NCBI GenBank assembly: GCA_018372435.1
Contig: JAHAJA010000019.1
Coordinates: forward strand, 1-64,000
DNA: 64,000 nucleotides
Source of the DNA: Clostridiales bacterium
Lineage (GTDB): Bacteria; Bacillota; Clostridia; Lachnospirales; Lachnospiraceae
Direction of reading: 5' to 3'
The translations under genes were made by a program, and so were the position numbers. Each line of letters opens with the position of its first letter. Within the stretch, counting starts at the first letter, position 1. This document shows, one piece after another, positions 26,291-35,594 of the stretch. The notes beneath the pieces are model-generated. The model was not told the DNA's origin. It saw only the letters and a list, made by a program, of their open reading frames with translations, and made no database searches.

Positions 26291-28024
26291 CTAAATCTTA
26301 CAAAACAAAACTTTTTTATTGATATTATCATAAATAAAGTTCGTATCAAATGTTTGGTCTAACACTTTCGTCTTACATTTGTAACGTTGTGTCTTACTAC
26401 TTGATGTTTGTGGTATACTCCCCCTTGCTACAACATGAACAATATCAGGAATTTTACCTAGTTCTTTCAAATAGATTTCATTAAGTTCTTCCACAATTGC
26501 TATATATCGCTCCTTGTATAATGTGCCAGTTTCAATCAATAAATAAAGTTGCGTTTCACTATCTTCTTCTTTATCAATACCAATTAACGCTGAGCGGCCT
26601 CTTTTTATGTCTTTTATATTCCAACAGTAATGTTCGAAATCTTTTGGACGATAGATTTTACCATTTTGCAAAACTACATCACTTATTCGATCAAAATAGT
26701 ATAGCAATCCATTTTTGATATACCCCAAATCATTTGTCTTAAACCAGCCATCACAAAAAACTTGATTTGTTTCAGCAGGAAGATTGTGATACCCATTCAT
26801 TAACATAGTTCCTTTTACAAAAATTTGTCCCAGATAACACTCTTTCATTTGATTATTTTGGTCATCACATATTTTTACTTGTTGTCCTTCAATTGGAATG
26901 CCTACGCTAATTACCTTTAAGCTATGTTTCGTATCTCTATCACAACTTACTATTCTCTTTTCATTGTTTAGTATTTCCCAGTCAATATAATCCCATAACA
27001 TAGGTTGACCTAATTCTGAGAATGTAACTGCTAGACAAGACTCAGCAAAACCATACACTGGTAAAAACGTATTTTCATTTAATCCATATGGGGTATATTT
27101 GTCTACAAATTCCTCCATATCATTAAACTCAATATGGTCCGACCCTATTAGCGCATATTTTAGTGAATCAATTCTTGTCTTCTTTAGTTTACTTTCTGTA
27201 ACATACTTATTACATATTACATAACCAAAATTAGGTGCATTGATAATGGTTCCCTTATAGTTTGAAATGATATCGAAGAAAACATATGGACCCATAATGA
27301 AATAATCAGTAGGAATTAAACATATTGTACAGCCGTAATAAAAGCTAGTGAGAAAGTTTCCAATCATGCCCATATCATGATATAGTGGCAACCAAGATAC
27401 TGCAATATCCTGATCTGATAATTGAATTGCTTTACCAATTGCCTTTATGTTATTCATAAGTGCACGGTGACTTAGCATCACTCCTCTCGGTAAATGTGTT
27501 GTACCAGACGTATACTGTATATATGCACATTCCTCCTCCTGTGGCATATAAGGTTCGAAATCTTCTACCGACTCTTCAATCTGAATGCTTTCAATCATAA
27601 TGATATTGTTTTCGTCAAATTGATCCTTTAGTATTTTTTCTTTAATAGAACGAAATACTTGGTCATAGCAAAATATATACTTCGGCTTTGAGGTATGAAA
27701 CATATGCAGTATTTTTTCTTTATAATCGTCCCATTCTACTATAAAAATAGGTGGGTGAACAGGAATCGGATTTCCTCCTGCCATAATAATACCAAAAAAA
27801 AGATAAAAGAACTCTACACGAGTTAGGAGCATAATAAATACCGTATCACCTTTTTTAATTCCCTTACCTTTTAAATACTTCGCATACTTTAACGAATTCT
27901 CATATATATTCTGATACGAGTAAGTATATTTTTGGTTTGCACGATTCCAAATATGTAAAAACTCCTTTTCTGGAAAATCTATTCTTCTTTGCTTTAACAA
28001 TTCAATTAGTGTCATATTTACCAA
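26291..28024 (-). CDS. AMP-binding acyl-activating enzyme, FAAL-like
   Basis: An adenylate-forming enzyme of 577 residues. Motifs seen in order are the P-loop YIQYTSGTTHLPRGVMLSHRAL, WLPLYHDMGMIGNF (the His-Asp-Met-Gly pattern typical of fatty acyl-AMP ligases), YGFAESCLAVTF, and GWFKTNDLGYI. FAALs activate a fatty acid as acyl-AMP and load it on a carrier protein instead of CoA. It overlaps the preceding radical SAM gene by 7 nt, implying coupled translation. In this cluster it could supply the starter or a tailoring acyl group. Substrate chain length cannot be read. Confidence 0.9.
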   Translation of the reverse strand: MVNMTLIELLKQRRIDFPEKEFLHIWNRANQKYTYSYQNIYENSLKYAKYLKGKGIKKGDTVFIMLLTRVEFFYLFFGIIMAGGNPIPVHPPIFIVEWDDYKEKILHMFHTSKPKYIFCYDQVFRSIKEKILKDQFDENNIIMIESIQIEESVEDFEPYMPQEEECAYIQYTSGTTHLPRGVMLSHRALMNNIKAIGKAIQLSDQDIAVSWLPLYHDMGMIGNFLTSFYYGCTICLIPTDYFIMGPYVFFDIISNYKGTIINAPNFGYVICNKYVTESKLKKTRIDSLKYALIGSDHIEFNDMEEFVDKYTPYGLNENTFLPVYGFAESCLAVTFSELGQPMLWDYIDWEILNNEKRIVSCDRDTKHSLKVISVGIPIEGQQVKICDDQNNQMKECYLGQIFVKGTMLMNGYHNLPAETNQVFCDGWFKTNDLGYIKNGLLYYFDRISDVVLQNGKIYRPKDFEHYCWNIKDIKRGRSALIGIDKEEDSETQLYLLIETGTLYKERYIAIVEELNEIYLKELGKIPDIVHVVARGSIPQTSSSKTQRYKCKTKVLDQTFDTNFIYDNINKKVLFCKI

Positions 28025-29472
28025 TTCTCCCTATAGACTAATTTATCATCAATATAGGCCTTATGCGGCGTACCACACCAAGCACGTTTTTGATATCTTG
28101 TCATATTATATGGCAAGTGCTCTTGCGCAAGTTGCTGAATGTATAAAAAATAATCAAAATCAATATCATCATCACACATATATTCTGGCCAATCTTCTAC
28201 CATCTGCTCTAACATACTCATAATATTTCCTTTACCAAACTCCTGATACTTTTCTCGTAGTTCGGGATGATTCATAACATCTACAAATGCCTTAGAGCCT
28301 GGTAATGGTGCTAATGTTCCCCACTCAAATCTATCCAGATTCTCATACTTTGCTAATAAATACTTCATGAAATTCAATGTTTCAAGAACTGTTTCCTGCG
28401 TTTCTCCCTTCGCTCCAATTACAATACCTAATACAACCGTAATATTGTATTCACCAAGTATTTTCAAAGCATTTTCAATCATATCTTTATCAATGTTTTT
28501 ATTCAGTGCTTTAAGAGCCTTGTTACTTCCTGATTCCATACCGCAGAACACTTGAACACAACCTATCTCATGTAACATCCTTGCTCTTTCTTTCGTAACA
28601 AAGTCGATTCGAATATAGTTTGAAAAAGGTACAAAAAAGTCTTTTGGTCTACAATCATATAATTCCTGAAACCATTGTGGATCTGCTATAAAATTATCCG
28701 ATGGATCCCAAATGTAATTCACATCATATTTATCCACTAACATCTTTCGTTCTTCCCATATCTGCTGTGGTAATCTTGATCTCAAGCCTTTATCATGAAT
28801 ACTACAGAAATAACATCCACCACCTTCTTGAGCTCTCCATGAACAGCCTTTCAAGGAATACATATTAGTTGGACGATCAAAATATGGCATTGGTTTATAA
28901 TCCGCATCTTTTGTATTATTAAAATAATCTTTGAAGTTTACATAGCTCCTATCAATTATTGGTAGTCTTCTTAAATCTACTGCTGCATAATTGTTTTGAT
29001 GAAATAATCCATTTTCACGATAAACTAAATTCGGTATTTTTGATAACTCAGTCCCTTTTACTAATTCAAGCCATGCGTCCTCTCCATCATAACAAATACA
29101 ATAATCTACATATGTATGATATATTAATAGTCTTTGATTTAAAGAAGTCGCTATATTTCCACCAATGATTACATCCGCACCTCTTTCTTTTGCCAAACGT
29201 GCAAGTTCAAGCCCTTTATCAACTTGTGCAAATGTAATTGACAATCCTACAACATCCGCATTTCCAACTTGAGCTCTATCTTCTTCTTTATCCATATCAA
29301 GTATACAGTCAAAGTCCAAAATTTCTATTTCTAGTTCTGGTATGTTTTGTTGCAAATAAGTTGCGATTGACATAATTCCCAGTGGTTGTGCCCATCTTAC
29401 CCATTTCTGTTGTCCCTCTACTGTACGGTTAGATGGTGGTGAGATTAATTGAATCTTTTTATATCTTTGCAT
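28018..29472 (-). CDS. Cobalamin-type radical SAM protein with a variant cluster motif
   Basis: The 484 residues have an N-terminal cobalamin-binding-like Rossmann domain (KIQLISPPSNRTVEGQQKW... ADVVGLSITFAQ) and a radical SAM barrel. The cluster motif is unusual: instead of C-x3-C-x2-C the sequence around residue 215 is GCSWRAQEGGGCYFC, i.e. C-x9-C-x2-C. The barrel continues with VQVFCGMESGSNKALKALNK, the common SAM-binding strand. Such enzymes methylate or rearrange unreactive carbons; the specific reaction is unknown. It is followed by the FAAL gene with an overlap. Confidence 0.88.
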   Translation of the reverse strand: MQRYKKIQLISPPSNRTVEGQQKWVRWAQPLGIMSIATYLQQNIPELEIEILDFDCILDMDKEEDRAQVGNADVVGLSITFAQVDKGLELARLAKERGADVIIGGNIATSLNQRLLIYHTYVDYCICYDGEDAWLELVKGTELSKIPNLVYRENGLFHQNNYAAVDLRRLPIIDRSYVNFKDYFNNTKDADYKPMPYFDRPTNMYSLKGCSWRAQEGGGCYFCSIHDKGLRSRLPQQIWEERKMLVDKYDVNYIWDPSDNFIADPQWFQELYDCRPKDFFVPFSNYIRIDFVTKERARMLHEIGCVQVFCGMESGSNKALKALNKNIDKDMIENALKILGEYNITVVLGIVIGAKGETQETVLETLNFMKYLLAKYENLDRFEWGTLAPLPGSKAFVDVMNHPELREKYQEFGKGNIMSMLEQMVEDWPEYMCDDDIDFDYFLYIQQLAQEHLPYNMTRYQKRAWCGTPHKAYIDDKLVYRENW

Positions 29473-29501
29473 TTACTTTTTCTCCCTTATCATTATTAAT
29501 A

Positions 29502-30839
29502 TCACTTTTTTACTTGGTTAATAATCATTTTATATTTTCTGGTTTTTTCATCAACAATAGGATATGAAATTCTCTTGATTTCATAAGAAACATTCTTCAT
29601 TTTTTTTTGCATTAATATATTGTCTAAACCATTTTTTAGTTGGTCAAATATTCTTTCTTGCTCCTCATCTTCTTGTAAGATTGCAAGTAGTTCAAACCGC
29701 TCCTCACTATAAGCAACAATATGAAATTTATCTAATCCTTCGATACTAATACCAGTTAATACTAAAGGATGGATATAATCTCTTTCTCCCGTTTCATTTT
29801 TAAACCATAACAATTCTTCGGACCGTCCTATTAGATTATCGACTAAGCGAAATGGTAGGATTTTTTTATTATCCTCCTTTAAAGTAAGATTATCATTAAT
29901 ACGATAACGAATGATTGGTTGAGTATGATTATAAAGATTTGTAACTAAAATATAGCCATCCATAATTTCAATATAATTAAAATCATCCATCAGGTAGATT
30001 CCATCGTATTCATCTTTTCCAATGCCCAAATAATATGTTTCCGATGCAGCATACATATTTACTATTGGAACATTATAAACTTTTTTAAGCAACTCACAAT
30101 CTTTTTCTGTTAGTCCTTCTCCACCATTTTCTAGTATACTCGGGTGGATATTTAATTGTCCTTCCATTTGACATGTAGCTAATATAGAAAGACCAGTTCC
30201 ATATGCAATCAGAATATCTGGTTGAAAGCCATTAAGCGTTTGTATTGTTTTTTCAAGTGGCTCATTCATATCCAAAAAACAGACATCATAAAACTTTTTA
30301 AAGAAATCCGTTTGCCCAAATCGAACCAACGATACACCACCAAATCTACCATCTACTCCCGCATAATATGCAACTTTTGTTTTTTTTAAATAATTGATAC
30401 TATGCATTCTTGAACTACAACTAAAAGCAATTGACATCTCGTCCTCATTATATAAGAACACTCCTGGAGAACCTGTAGTTCCTGAACTATGTATTACTTG
30501 ATACTTATTTTTAAGTAGAACCTTTGGATCCTTACATTTATGAGCAAAGTCCATAACTTCTTCTGCAGTAATATCTTTTACTGTCAAAACTGATTGTAAA
30601 TTATCCATCATATCCTTTTTCGTAATACTAGGAATATCCTCAATTGCAATTGTATTTAGGTTCTCATATTGAATACCATTTTTACTATATAATTCTCGAT
30701 AAAATTCAGATTTTTTATATGCATATTTAAGCATTGCTCTTAACTTTTTCTCTCGTATTTTGACAATTGATTTGTAACTTCTCTTCTCATTCCTTTTCAA
30801 ACTGATAAGACTTCCTAGAAATTTAGATACACTAAACAT
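29502..30839 (-). CDS. PaaK/CapK-like adenylate-forming enzyme
   Basis: The 445-residue protein is related to phenylacetate-CoA ligases and the CapK branch. It has the P-loop QVIHSSGTTGSPGVFLYNE and, further on, NMYAASETYYLG (acid-alcohol motif position), the YRINDNLTL ATP-ribose region and a small C-terminal domain. Members activate aryl or short-chain acids as acyl-AMP and then transfer them to CoA, carrier protein or an amine. It is the second of three acyl-activating enzymes in the cluster, 15 bp downstream of the aldehyde dehydrogenase, which could provide its acid substrate. That link is inference. Confidence 0.86.
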   Translation of the reverse strand: MFSVSKFLGSLISLKRNEKRSYKSIVKIREKKLRAMLKYAYKKSEFYRELYSKNGIQYENLNTIAIEDIPSITKKDMMDNLQSVLTVKDITAEEVMDFAHKCKDPKVLLKNKYQVIHSSGTTGSPGVFLYNEDEMSIAFSCSSRMHSINYLKKTKVAYYAGVDGRFGGVSLVRFGQTDFFKKFYDVCFLDMNEPLEKTIQTLNGFQPDILIAYGTGLSILATCQMEGQLNIHPSILENGGEGLTEKDCELLKKVYNVPIVNMYAASETYYLGIGKDEYDGIYLMDDFNYIEIMDGYILVTNLYNHTQPIIRYRINDNLTLKEDNKKILPFRLVDNLIGRSEELLWFKNETGERDYIHPLVLTGISIEGLDKFHIVAYSEERFELLAILQEDEEQERIFDQLKNGLDNILMQKKMKNVSYEIKRISYPIVDEKTRKYKMIINQVKK

Positions 30840-30854
30840 AGCACAAATCCACCT

Positions 30855-32318
30855 TTACTCATTTTGCTTAACTAATAAATGCTTTATCTGAACATATTCA
30901 TAAAGACCATAAATGCCATGCTCTCGGCCCATACCACTTAATTTATATCCTCCAAAAGGAGCAAAATCATTATGTGTTTCAAATAAAGTGGTGTTAATAT
31001 ATGTTGATCCACAATGTAACTCCCTCGCTATCCTTTGAGCAACTTCCATATCTTCTGTCCATATGGATGATGTTAAACCGTAGTCCGATGAATTCACCAA
31101 ATTCACTACCTCTGTTTCATCACTAAATTTAATTAATGCTAAAACAGGTCCAAATATTTCTTCCTGAAAAGCACTCATATTTGATGATATATTGGTTAAC
31201 AATGTAGGTTTATAAAAGCACTCTCCATTTCCCTCAAGAATATATTCACCACCACATTCAATCTTTGCTCCTTGTTTTATATTTTCACACACTTGTCCAT
31301 GTATATATAACATTTGTTCTTCGTTAATCATAGGCTCTATAGGAAATAATTTAATTTCTTCACTACGATCTTTTATGTATTGAACAAAATTCATTCTAAC
31401 CTTAATGTACTTAACAACCTTATCATAGATTTCTTCGTGAACAAGAACGCGTCTTGAAGCAACACATACTTGTCCACTATGCGGTAGTATTGAGGTTAAT
31501 AAAGATTCAATTACTTTCTTAATATTTACATCGTTCCATATGATAAATGGCGAATTCCCTCCACATTCTAAAATTAACTTCTTAAATGTTTTTGCTGATT
31601 TTATATAAATATCCTTTCCCGCTGCAGTAGATCCAGTAAAGCTAATTAATTTAACACGCTTGTCTTCTACAAGGTATTTTCCAACTTCGTCACCACCTGA
31701 TACAATATTTATAACTCCTTTAGGAAATTGAATCTCTTCAAGTAGTTCTCCCAAATACAATAACGAACAAGGAGCTAATAACGATGGTTTTATCACGACT
31801 GTATTTCCCATAAGTAGTGCAGGAACCAGTTTGTTTATAACAATGTCAAAAGGATAATTCCATGGAAGAATAATTCCGCATACACCATAAGGTTCCCGAA
31901 TAACCCATGATTTTGCTCCAGTCTCTCTATAATTACTTTCCACTTTCTCTTTCAAGTTTATTTTCCAGGCAGATGTAAGATAACTCTCAAAATTAATAAA
32001 AGCCTCTTCTATATTGGATTGTGCTGATGCTGTTAATATACCTATATCCATTGCTTCAATCTCTGCAATTTGCTTCATATGGGTTTTCATACATTGAAGT
32101 AATTGTGTGAGTTTATTCGTCCTTTCTTCCATCGAAAGATTACGCCAAACACCTTCTTTATGTGAATATTGAGCTGCTGCAATTGCTCTTTCACAATCTT
32201 CATAAGTAGCAACTGGGCATTCTCCTAACTCTTCGTTTTGAAATGGTGAATGTATTACAACAGATTCCTTGTTGCTAGAACTACATAATTCACCATTTAT
32301 ATACATACAAAAATTCAT
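30855..32318 (-). CDS. NAD(P)-dependent aldehyde dehydrogenase
   Basis: The 487-residue enzyme belongs to the classical ALDH superfamily and oxidises an aldehyde to an acid. It shows WNYPFDIVINKLVPALLMGNTVVIKPS (cofactor binding), SFTGSTAAGKDI, the general-base Glu in LILECGGNSPFI, the nucleophile Cys in HSGQVCVASRR, and the C-terminal FGGYKLSGMGREHG. Its location between FabZ and the PaaK-like ligase suggests oxidation of a pathway aldehyde to the acid that an adenylating enzyme then activates. Substrate unknown. Confidence 0.93.
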   Translation of the reverse strand: MNFCMYINGELCSSSNKESVVIHSPFQNEELGECPVATYEDCERAIAAAQYSHKEGVWRNLSMEERTNKLTQLLQCMKTHMKQIAEIEAMDIGILTASAQSNIEEAFINFESYLTSAWKINLKEKVESNYRETGAKSWVIREPYGVCGIILPWNYPFDIVINKLVPALLMGNTVVIKPSLLAPCSLLYLGELLEEIQFPKGVINIVSGGDEVGKYLVEDKRVKLISFTGSTAAGKDIYIKSAKTFKKLILECGGNSPFIIWNDVNIKKVIESLLTSILPHSGQVCVASRRVLVHEEIYDKVVKYIKVRMNFVQYIKDRSEEIKLFPIEPMINEEQMLYIHGQVCENIKQGAKIECGGEYILEGNGECFYKPTLLTNISSNMSAFQEEIFGPVLALIKFSDETEVVNLVNSSDYGLTSSIWTEDMEVAQRIARELHCGSTYINTTLFETHNDFAPFGGYKLSGMGREHGIYGLYEYVQIKHLLVKQNE

Positions 32319-32332
32319 TCACTCACTCCTTA

Positions 32333-32761
32333 CTAGTCGTCGAACTTATAAGTTATCTCGGCAGAAGCAACTTTCATATTGTTCACCTTAGCGACTGCCA
32401 TAACCTTTCGAAAAGAATTTATCTTTTCTAAAAAGGTAGCTTCTACTATCATGGTATCTCCTGGTATCACTTTTTTAATAAACTTCACTTTATCGTATCG
32501 AGCAATGAGTGCTTTTAACTGAACTTTCTCCTCATGACTCATATCACAAAATACAAATCCACCAATTTGCGCCATTGATTCTAACACTAACACCCCTGGC
32601 ATGATGGGTTCATCTGCAAAATGACCTGGAAAATATGGTTCGTTATATGTAACATTTTTAAGACCTATCGCCGATTTACCATAATCAATTGATAATATTT
32701 TGTCACATAATAGGAATGGATACCTATGTGGCAAATATTCCATAATTTCATTAATGTTCAT
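32333..32761 (-). CDS. (3R)-hydroxyacyl-ACP dehydratase FabZ
   Basis: This hot-dog-fold dehydratase forms the trans-2 double bond on a carrier-protein-bound acyl chain. The 142 residues have the FabZ start (INEIMEYLPHRYPFLLCDKI), catalytic His47 in YFPGHFADEP and Glu61 in VLVLESMAQIGG. It is the only intact dehydratase in the window and sits inside the polyketide-type cluster and not in a fab operon, so it is probably a dedicated pathway enzyme. The divergent 134-residue hot-dog-like protein at 39644-40048 may be its partner. Confidence 0.95.
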   Translation of the reverse strand: MNINEIMEYLPHRYPFLLCDKILSIDYGKSAIGLKNVTYNEPYFPGHFADEPIMPGVLVLESMAQIGGFVFCDMSHEEKVQLKALIARYDKVKFIKKVIPGDTMIVEATFLEKINSFRKVMAVAKVNNMKVASAEITYKFDD

Positions 32762-32794
32762 ATTTTCACCAACTCCTTTTAAGATACTAGTTTA

Positions 32795-34666
32795 TTACTC
32801 GAATCGAAATACTGTGCTCTTTTCATTCTGACTAATTCGAAAAGCCTTCTCTTTTTCAAAAAACTCTATCTTTGGTCTTTGGCTTTGGATTTCCTCAAGG
32901 TATAATTTATCAGGTTGTCCCACGCAAATGGATGCACAATGATATCTACCCTTTACTACATTATCCGTATGTAGCATTAAATAGAGATCTTTTTGATATA
33001 CCAAATTAAGGTCCTCATCATTTTGAATCATTGCCTTTTCATACCCATATGCATTTTCAATATAAATTGTTTCTTTTTCATTGGATGCATAAATCCAGTT
33101 GGAAGATATTTCTATATTACAGCTATCAACTTGTTCTATTGGATAGGTACCTTCTTCCGCTCTTACCCCATCTACTGTATTTTCTAATTCATGTAATCGA
33201 ATTTGAAAAATACCAGAATAAATAACATAACTCTTTATGGTGACAGTATCCTTACATCTATCTTTTCCTTGAATCATAACACGGTAAATATAATTATCCT
33301 CATTTTTACTATTAGATATTTCTTTCACTCGCATATAATCACCATCTGAATCGTAACAGTAAATTATACTATCTCGTGGGAATTTCCCGTTTTGAAATAC
33401 ATAATTAAAATACATATGAGAAGAATACATGAACTTTGAATAAAATGGCTCCGAACGTTTCAGTAATTGTGAGAAATTCTTTGAACATAACATTTGAACA
33501 TGTCCTGTCTTTTTTTCTCCAATCAAAGTAAAACCGCAGGAAGGTATTTGATAGATAAAGTCTGACTTCTCTACTGGAAGTTCTAATTCATCTGCTGAAA
33601 AAAATTCACTTTCTTCATCAAACATTAAGCATAGTAATCCTCTGCAACACCAGTAAGGTGATCCATAAAACATATATACTTCATATTTTTCTTTCGGCTC
33701 TTTCAAGAATCCACATTCTAAAAAATCTTGTTCATTAACAGAGCCATTTTCTAAAAAATATTTTAAATTTCCACTTGCTATCCTTCTTTCAAGACCTGGT
33801 TCTAATGGTGAAATACCTATATATCTTGCTAACAACATAGTCCCTAGTACAGCATATTTATATGACAGTGAGCGCCCAAATGGGATATGCGCACCATTAC
33901 TACCAAAAAAATATGGAAAACTCTTTAAAAAAGTCCGTGTTCTATCCTTATAACGATTGCATAACTCTTCTCCCAGAATATCATTTCCCACTTCTACCAT
34001 GATCAATGTGCCAAAATGCAGCTGCCATGCATTATAATAATCAAAGGTGGCAACTCCTGTTGAATCACTATACCATCCGTCTCCACGGTACATTTTCTCG
34101 ATACTTTCCACATCATCGCTTATGTCATAACAATCTATATAGCCAAAACTTAGTTTTACCAAATGTACTAATATTGACGTCAGTCTCCAATTATTATCCC
34201 ATATGACTTTATTATATATTTGATCCATCCAGCCAAAAATCTGATCAAGCTGGTCTTTTGTAAATACCTCTAAAACAGTTTCCTTTGCAAGCCACAATGC
34301 CCAGACTAAATCGTTCACTTCTACTATTTTTGAAATCCTATCATACATTTTTCCCCAATAGTCTGATTCTCCTTCTCCTGTTCCTGCTAAGAAGGCCTCC
34401 TGAAACATGGATACAACATCGATAGTCAAATCTCTATATTGAAATACTCTAGGATTGTTTGGATTACGAAGCCAGCATCCTAAAAGTGGAAGAAATCTTG
34501 CCATCGTAGCGAATGAGTCATACTTATCTCCATATAGACTATGACAGCCAGAAAATTGTATTCTACCTCGACCAGCACTTCTTGATTGTAATGAACCATA
34601 ACATAGCTGTTTAAAGTGTTCTACCCAGTCCTCTCGATAGTAATTTGTAATTTGAGAATGTTTCAT
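32795..34666 (-). CDS. DUF2264 family protein
   Basis: A 623-residue protein that matches my memory of the DUF2264 family: an alpha/alpha-barrel-like helical N-terminal half (MARFLPLLGCWL..., YRGDGWYSDSTGVATFDYYNAWQLHFGTL, PYFFGSNGAHIPFGRSLSYKYAVLG) and a beta-sandwich-like C-terminal half. The fold resembles glycan lyases and glycoside hydrolases of the toroid type, and its function is not established. It lies between a BtrH-like gene and fabZ. A glycan-acting role would fit the GT2 and PIG-L genes of the cluster, but it is only a hypothesis. It has no signal peptide. Confidence 0.75.
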   Translation of the reverse strand: MKHSQITNYYREDWVEHFKQLCYGSLQSRSAGRGRIQFSGCHSLYGDKYDSFATMARFLPLLGCWLRNPNNPRVFQYRDLTIDVVSMFQEAFLAGTGEGESDYWGKMYDRISKIVEVNDLVWALWLAKETVLEVFTKDQLDQIFGWMDQIYNKVIWDNNWRLTSILVHLVKLSFGYIDCYDISDDVESIEKMYRGDGWYSDSTGVATFDYYNAWQLHFGTLIMVEVGNDILGEELCNRYKDRTRTFLKSFPYFFGSNGAHIPFGRSLSYKYAVLGTMLLARYIGISPLEPGLERRIASGNLKYFLENGSVNEQDFLECGFLKEPKEKYEVYMFYGSPYWCCRGLLCLMFDEESEFFSADELELPVEKSDFIYQIPSCGFTLIGEKKTGHVQMLCSKNFSQLLKRSEPFYSKFMYSSHMYFNYVFQNGKFPRDSIIYCYDSDGDYMRVKEISNSKNEDNYIYRVMIQGKDRCKDTVTIKSYVIYSGIFQIRLHELENTVDGVRAEEGTYPIEQVDSCNIEISSNWIYASNEKETIYIENAYGYEKAMIQNDEDLNLVYQKDLYLMLHTDNVVKGRYHCASICVGQPDKLYLEEIQSQRPKIEFFEKEKAFRISQNEKSTVFRFE

Positions 34667-34678
34667 AACAGCACCTTT

Positions 34679-35593
34679 CTAACCGCTCTTTTCACAGCAG
34701 TTCATTTTTAGGTTACTTGCTTCCTCACAAAGTTTTCGCTCCATTTCTATAATCTCTCGCAATATTGTGTTTCTGTTCTGATTCGGTAGAATTCCATCAT
34801 GACTGATGACACACTTCCACCTGAATGCCAGTTCTCTATATCCAGTTTCTAAATGTTTAATTGTTTCTAATTTCGTTATTTCATATGCTTCCTTTAAGAA
34901 ATCTGCATAAAACTCTCTTAATAGACCTGTTTCAATTTCAAACCAATTGTTTTTTTGGAAATAAATATCTATTTTATCTTGTTTTTCCCAGTCGCAAAGG
35001 CACGTTTCCATACCTTGTATCCCTCTACTAAGCTTCGATGGATGAAGCATCTTCTCTGCATTATCTTTGATTGCACATACCACCATATGCTCTATATTTA
35101 AGAGTTCTACTCTTGGATATATAATATAAGCAAGGGGAATACGATGTAATAGTTCACTGTCATTTAATAAGTTATTTTCTTCTCCTATTTTGTACTTAAT
35201 AAACTGTTGCGAATATACGTCAAAAACTTCTATCTCCTCATCGGACAAAATCCTACTTAAGAATTTGATTCTTTTTCTGGAAGTTTCTTTATCATAGAAG
35301 AGAATTGGAACTGTACAATTATGTTTTAACATGTTTTTTACTAGTTTAAGACAATTCTTTCCTTCTCCTACTAGACATATCGTCTTCAAGTCAAAGTACA
35401 TGTTTTCACAGAAACAAAGAAACAAATCTTCTTTATGTACCAATATCCTTTTGTCATTTTCATAATTTATGTATTGAAAATCGAGACCTTCTCCTATCCC
35501 AAAACATAACGCTTCTGTCCAAGTTATATGTAAGCTTTCCAAATAATATTGTAAAGCAGAAGAATTCACATATTTATTTCGTATCTCACTCAA
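34679..35593 (-). CDS. BtrH-like protein lacking the catalytic Cys
   Basis: The 304-residue protein shows the BtrH N-terminal pattern ALCFGIGEGLDFQYI, but where the active paralogs have Cys (HC or YC followed by a helix) it reads YVNSSALQYYLES. The His strand is kept (IEHMVVCAIKD). It therefore looks like a pseudoenzyme or a binding/scaffold partner of the 369-residue protein encoded 1 bp upstream. BtrH in butirosin synthesis transfers an acyl group from a carrier protein to an amine. The family link is by motif and position only. Confidence 0.6.
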   Translation of the reverse strand: MSEIRNKYVNSSALQYYLESLHITWTEALCFGIGEGLDFQYINYENDKRILVHKEDLFLCFCENMYFDLKTICLVGEGKNCLKLVKNMLKHNCTVPILFYDKETSRKRIKFLSRILSDEEIEVFDVYSQQFIKYKIGEENNLLNDSELLHRIPLAYIIYPRVELLNIEHMVVCAIKDNAEKMLHPSKLSRGIQGMETCLCDWEKQDKIDIYFQKNNWFEIETGLLREFYADFLKEAYEITKLETIKHLETGYRELAFRWKCVISHDGILPNQNRNTILREIIEMERKLCEEASNLKMNCCEKSG

Positions 35594-35594
35594 T

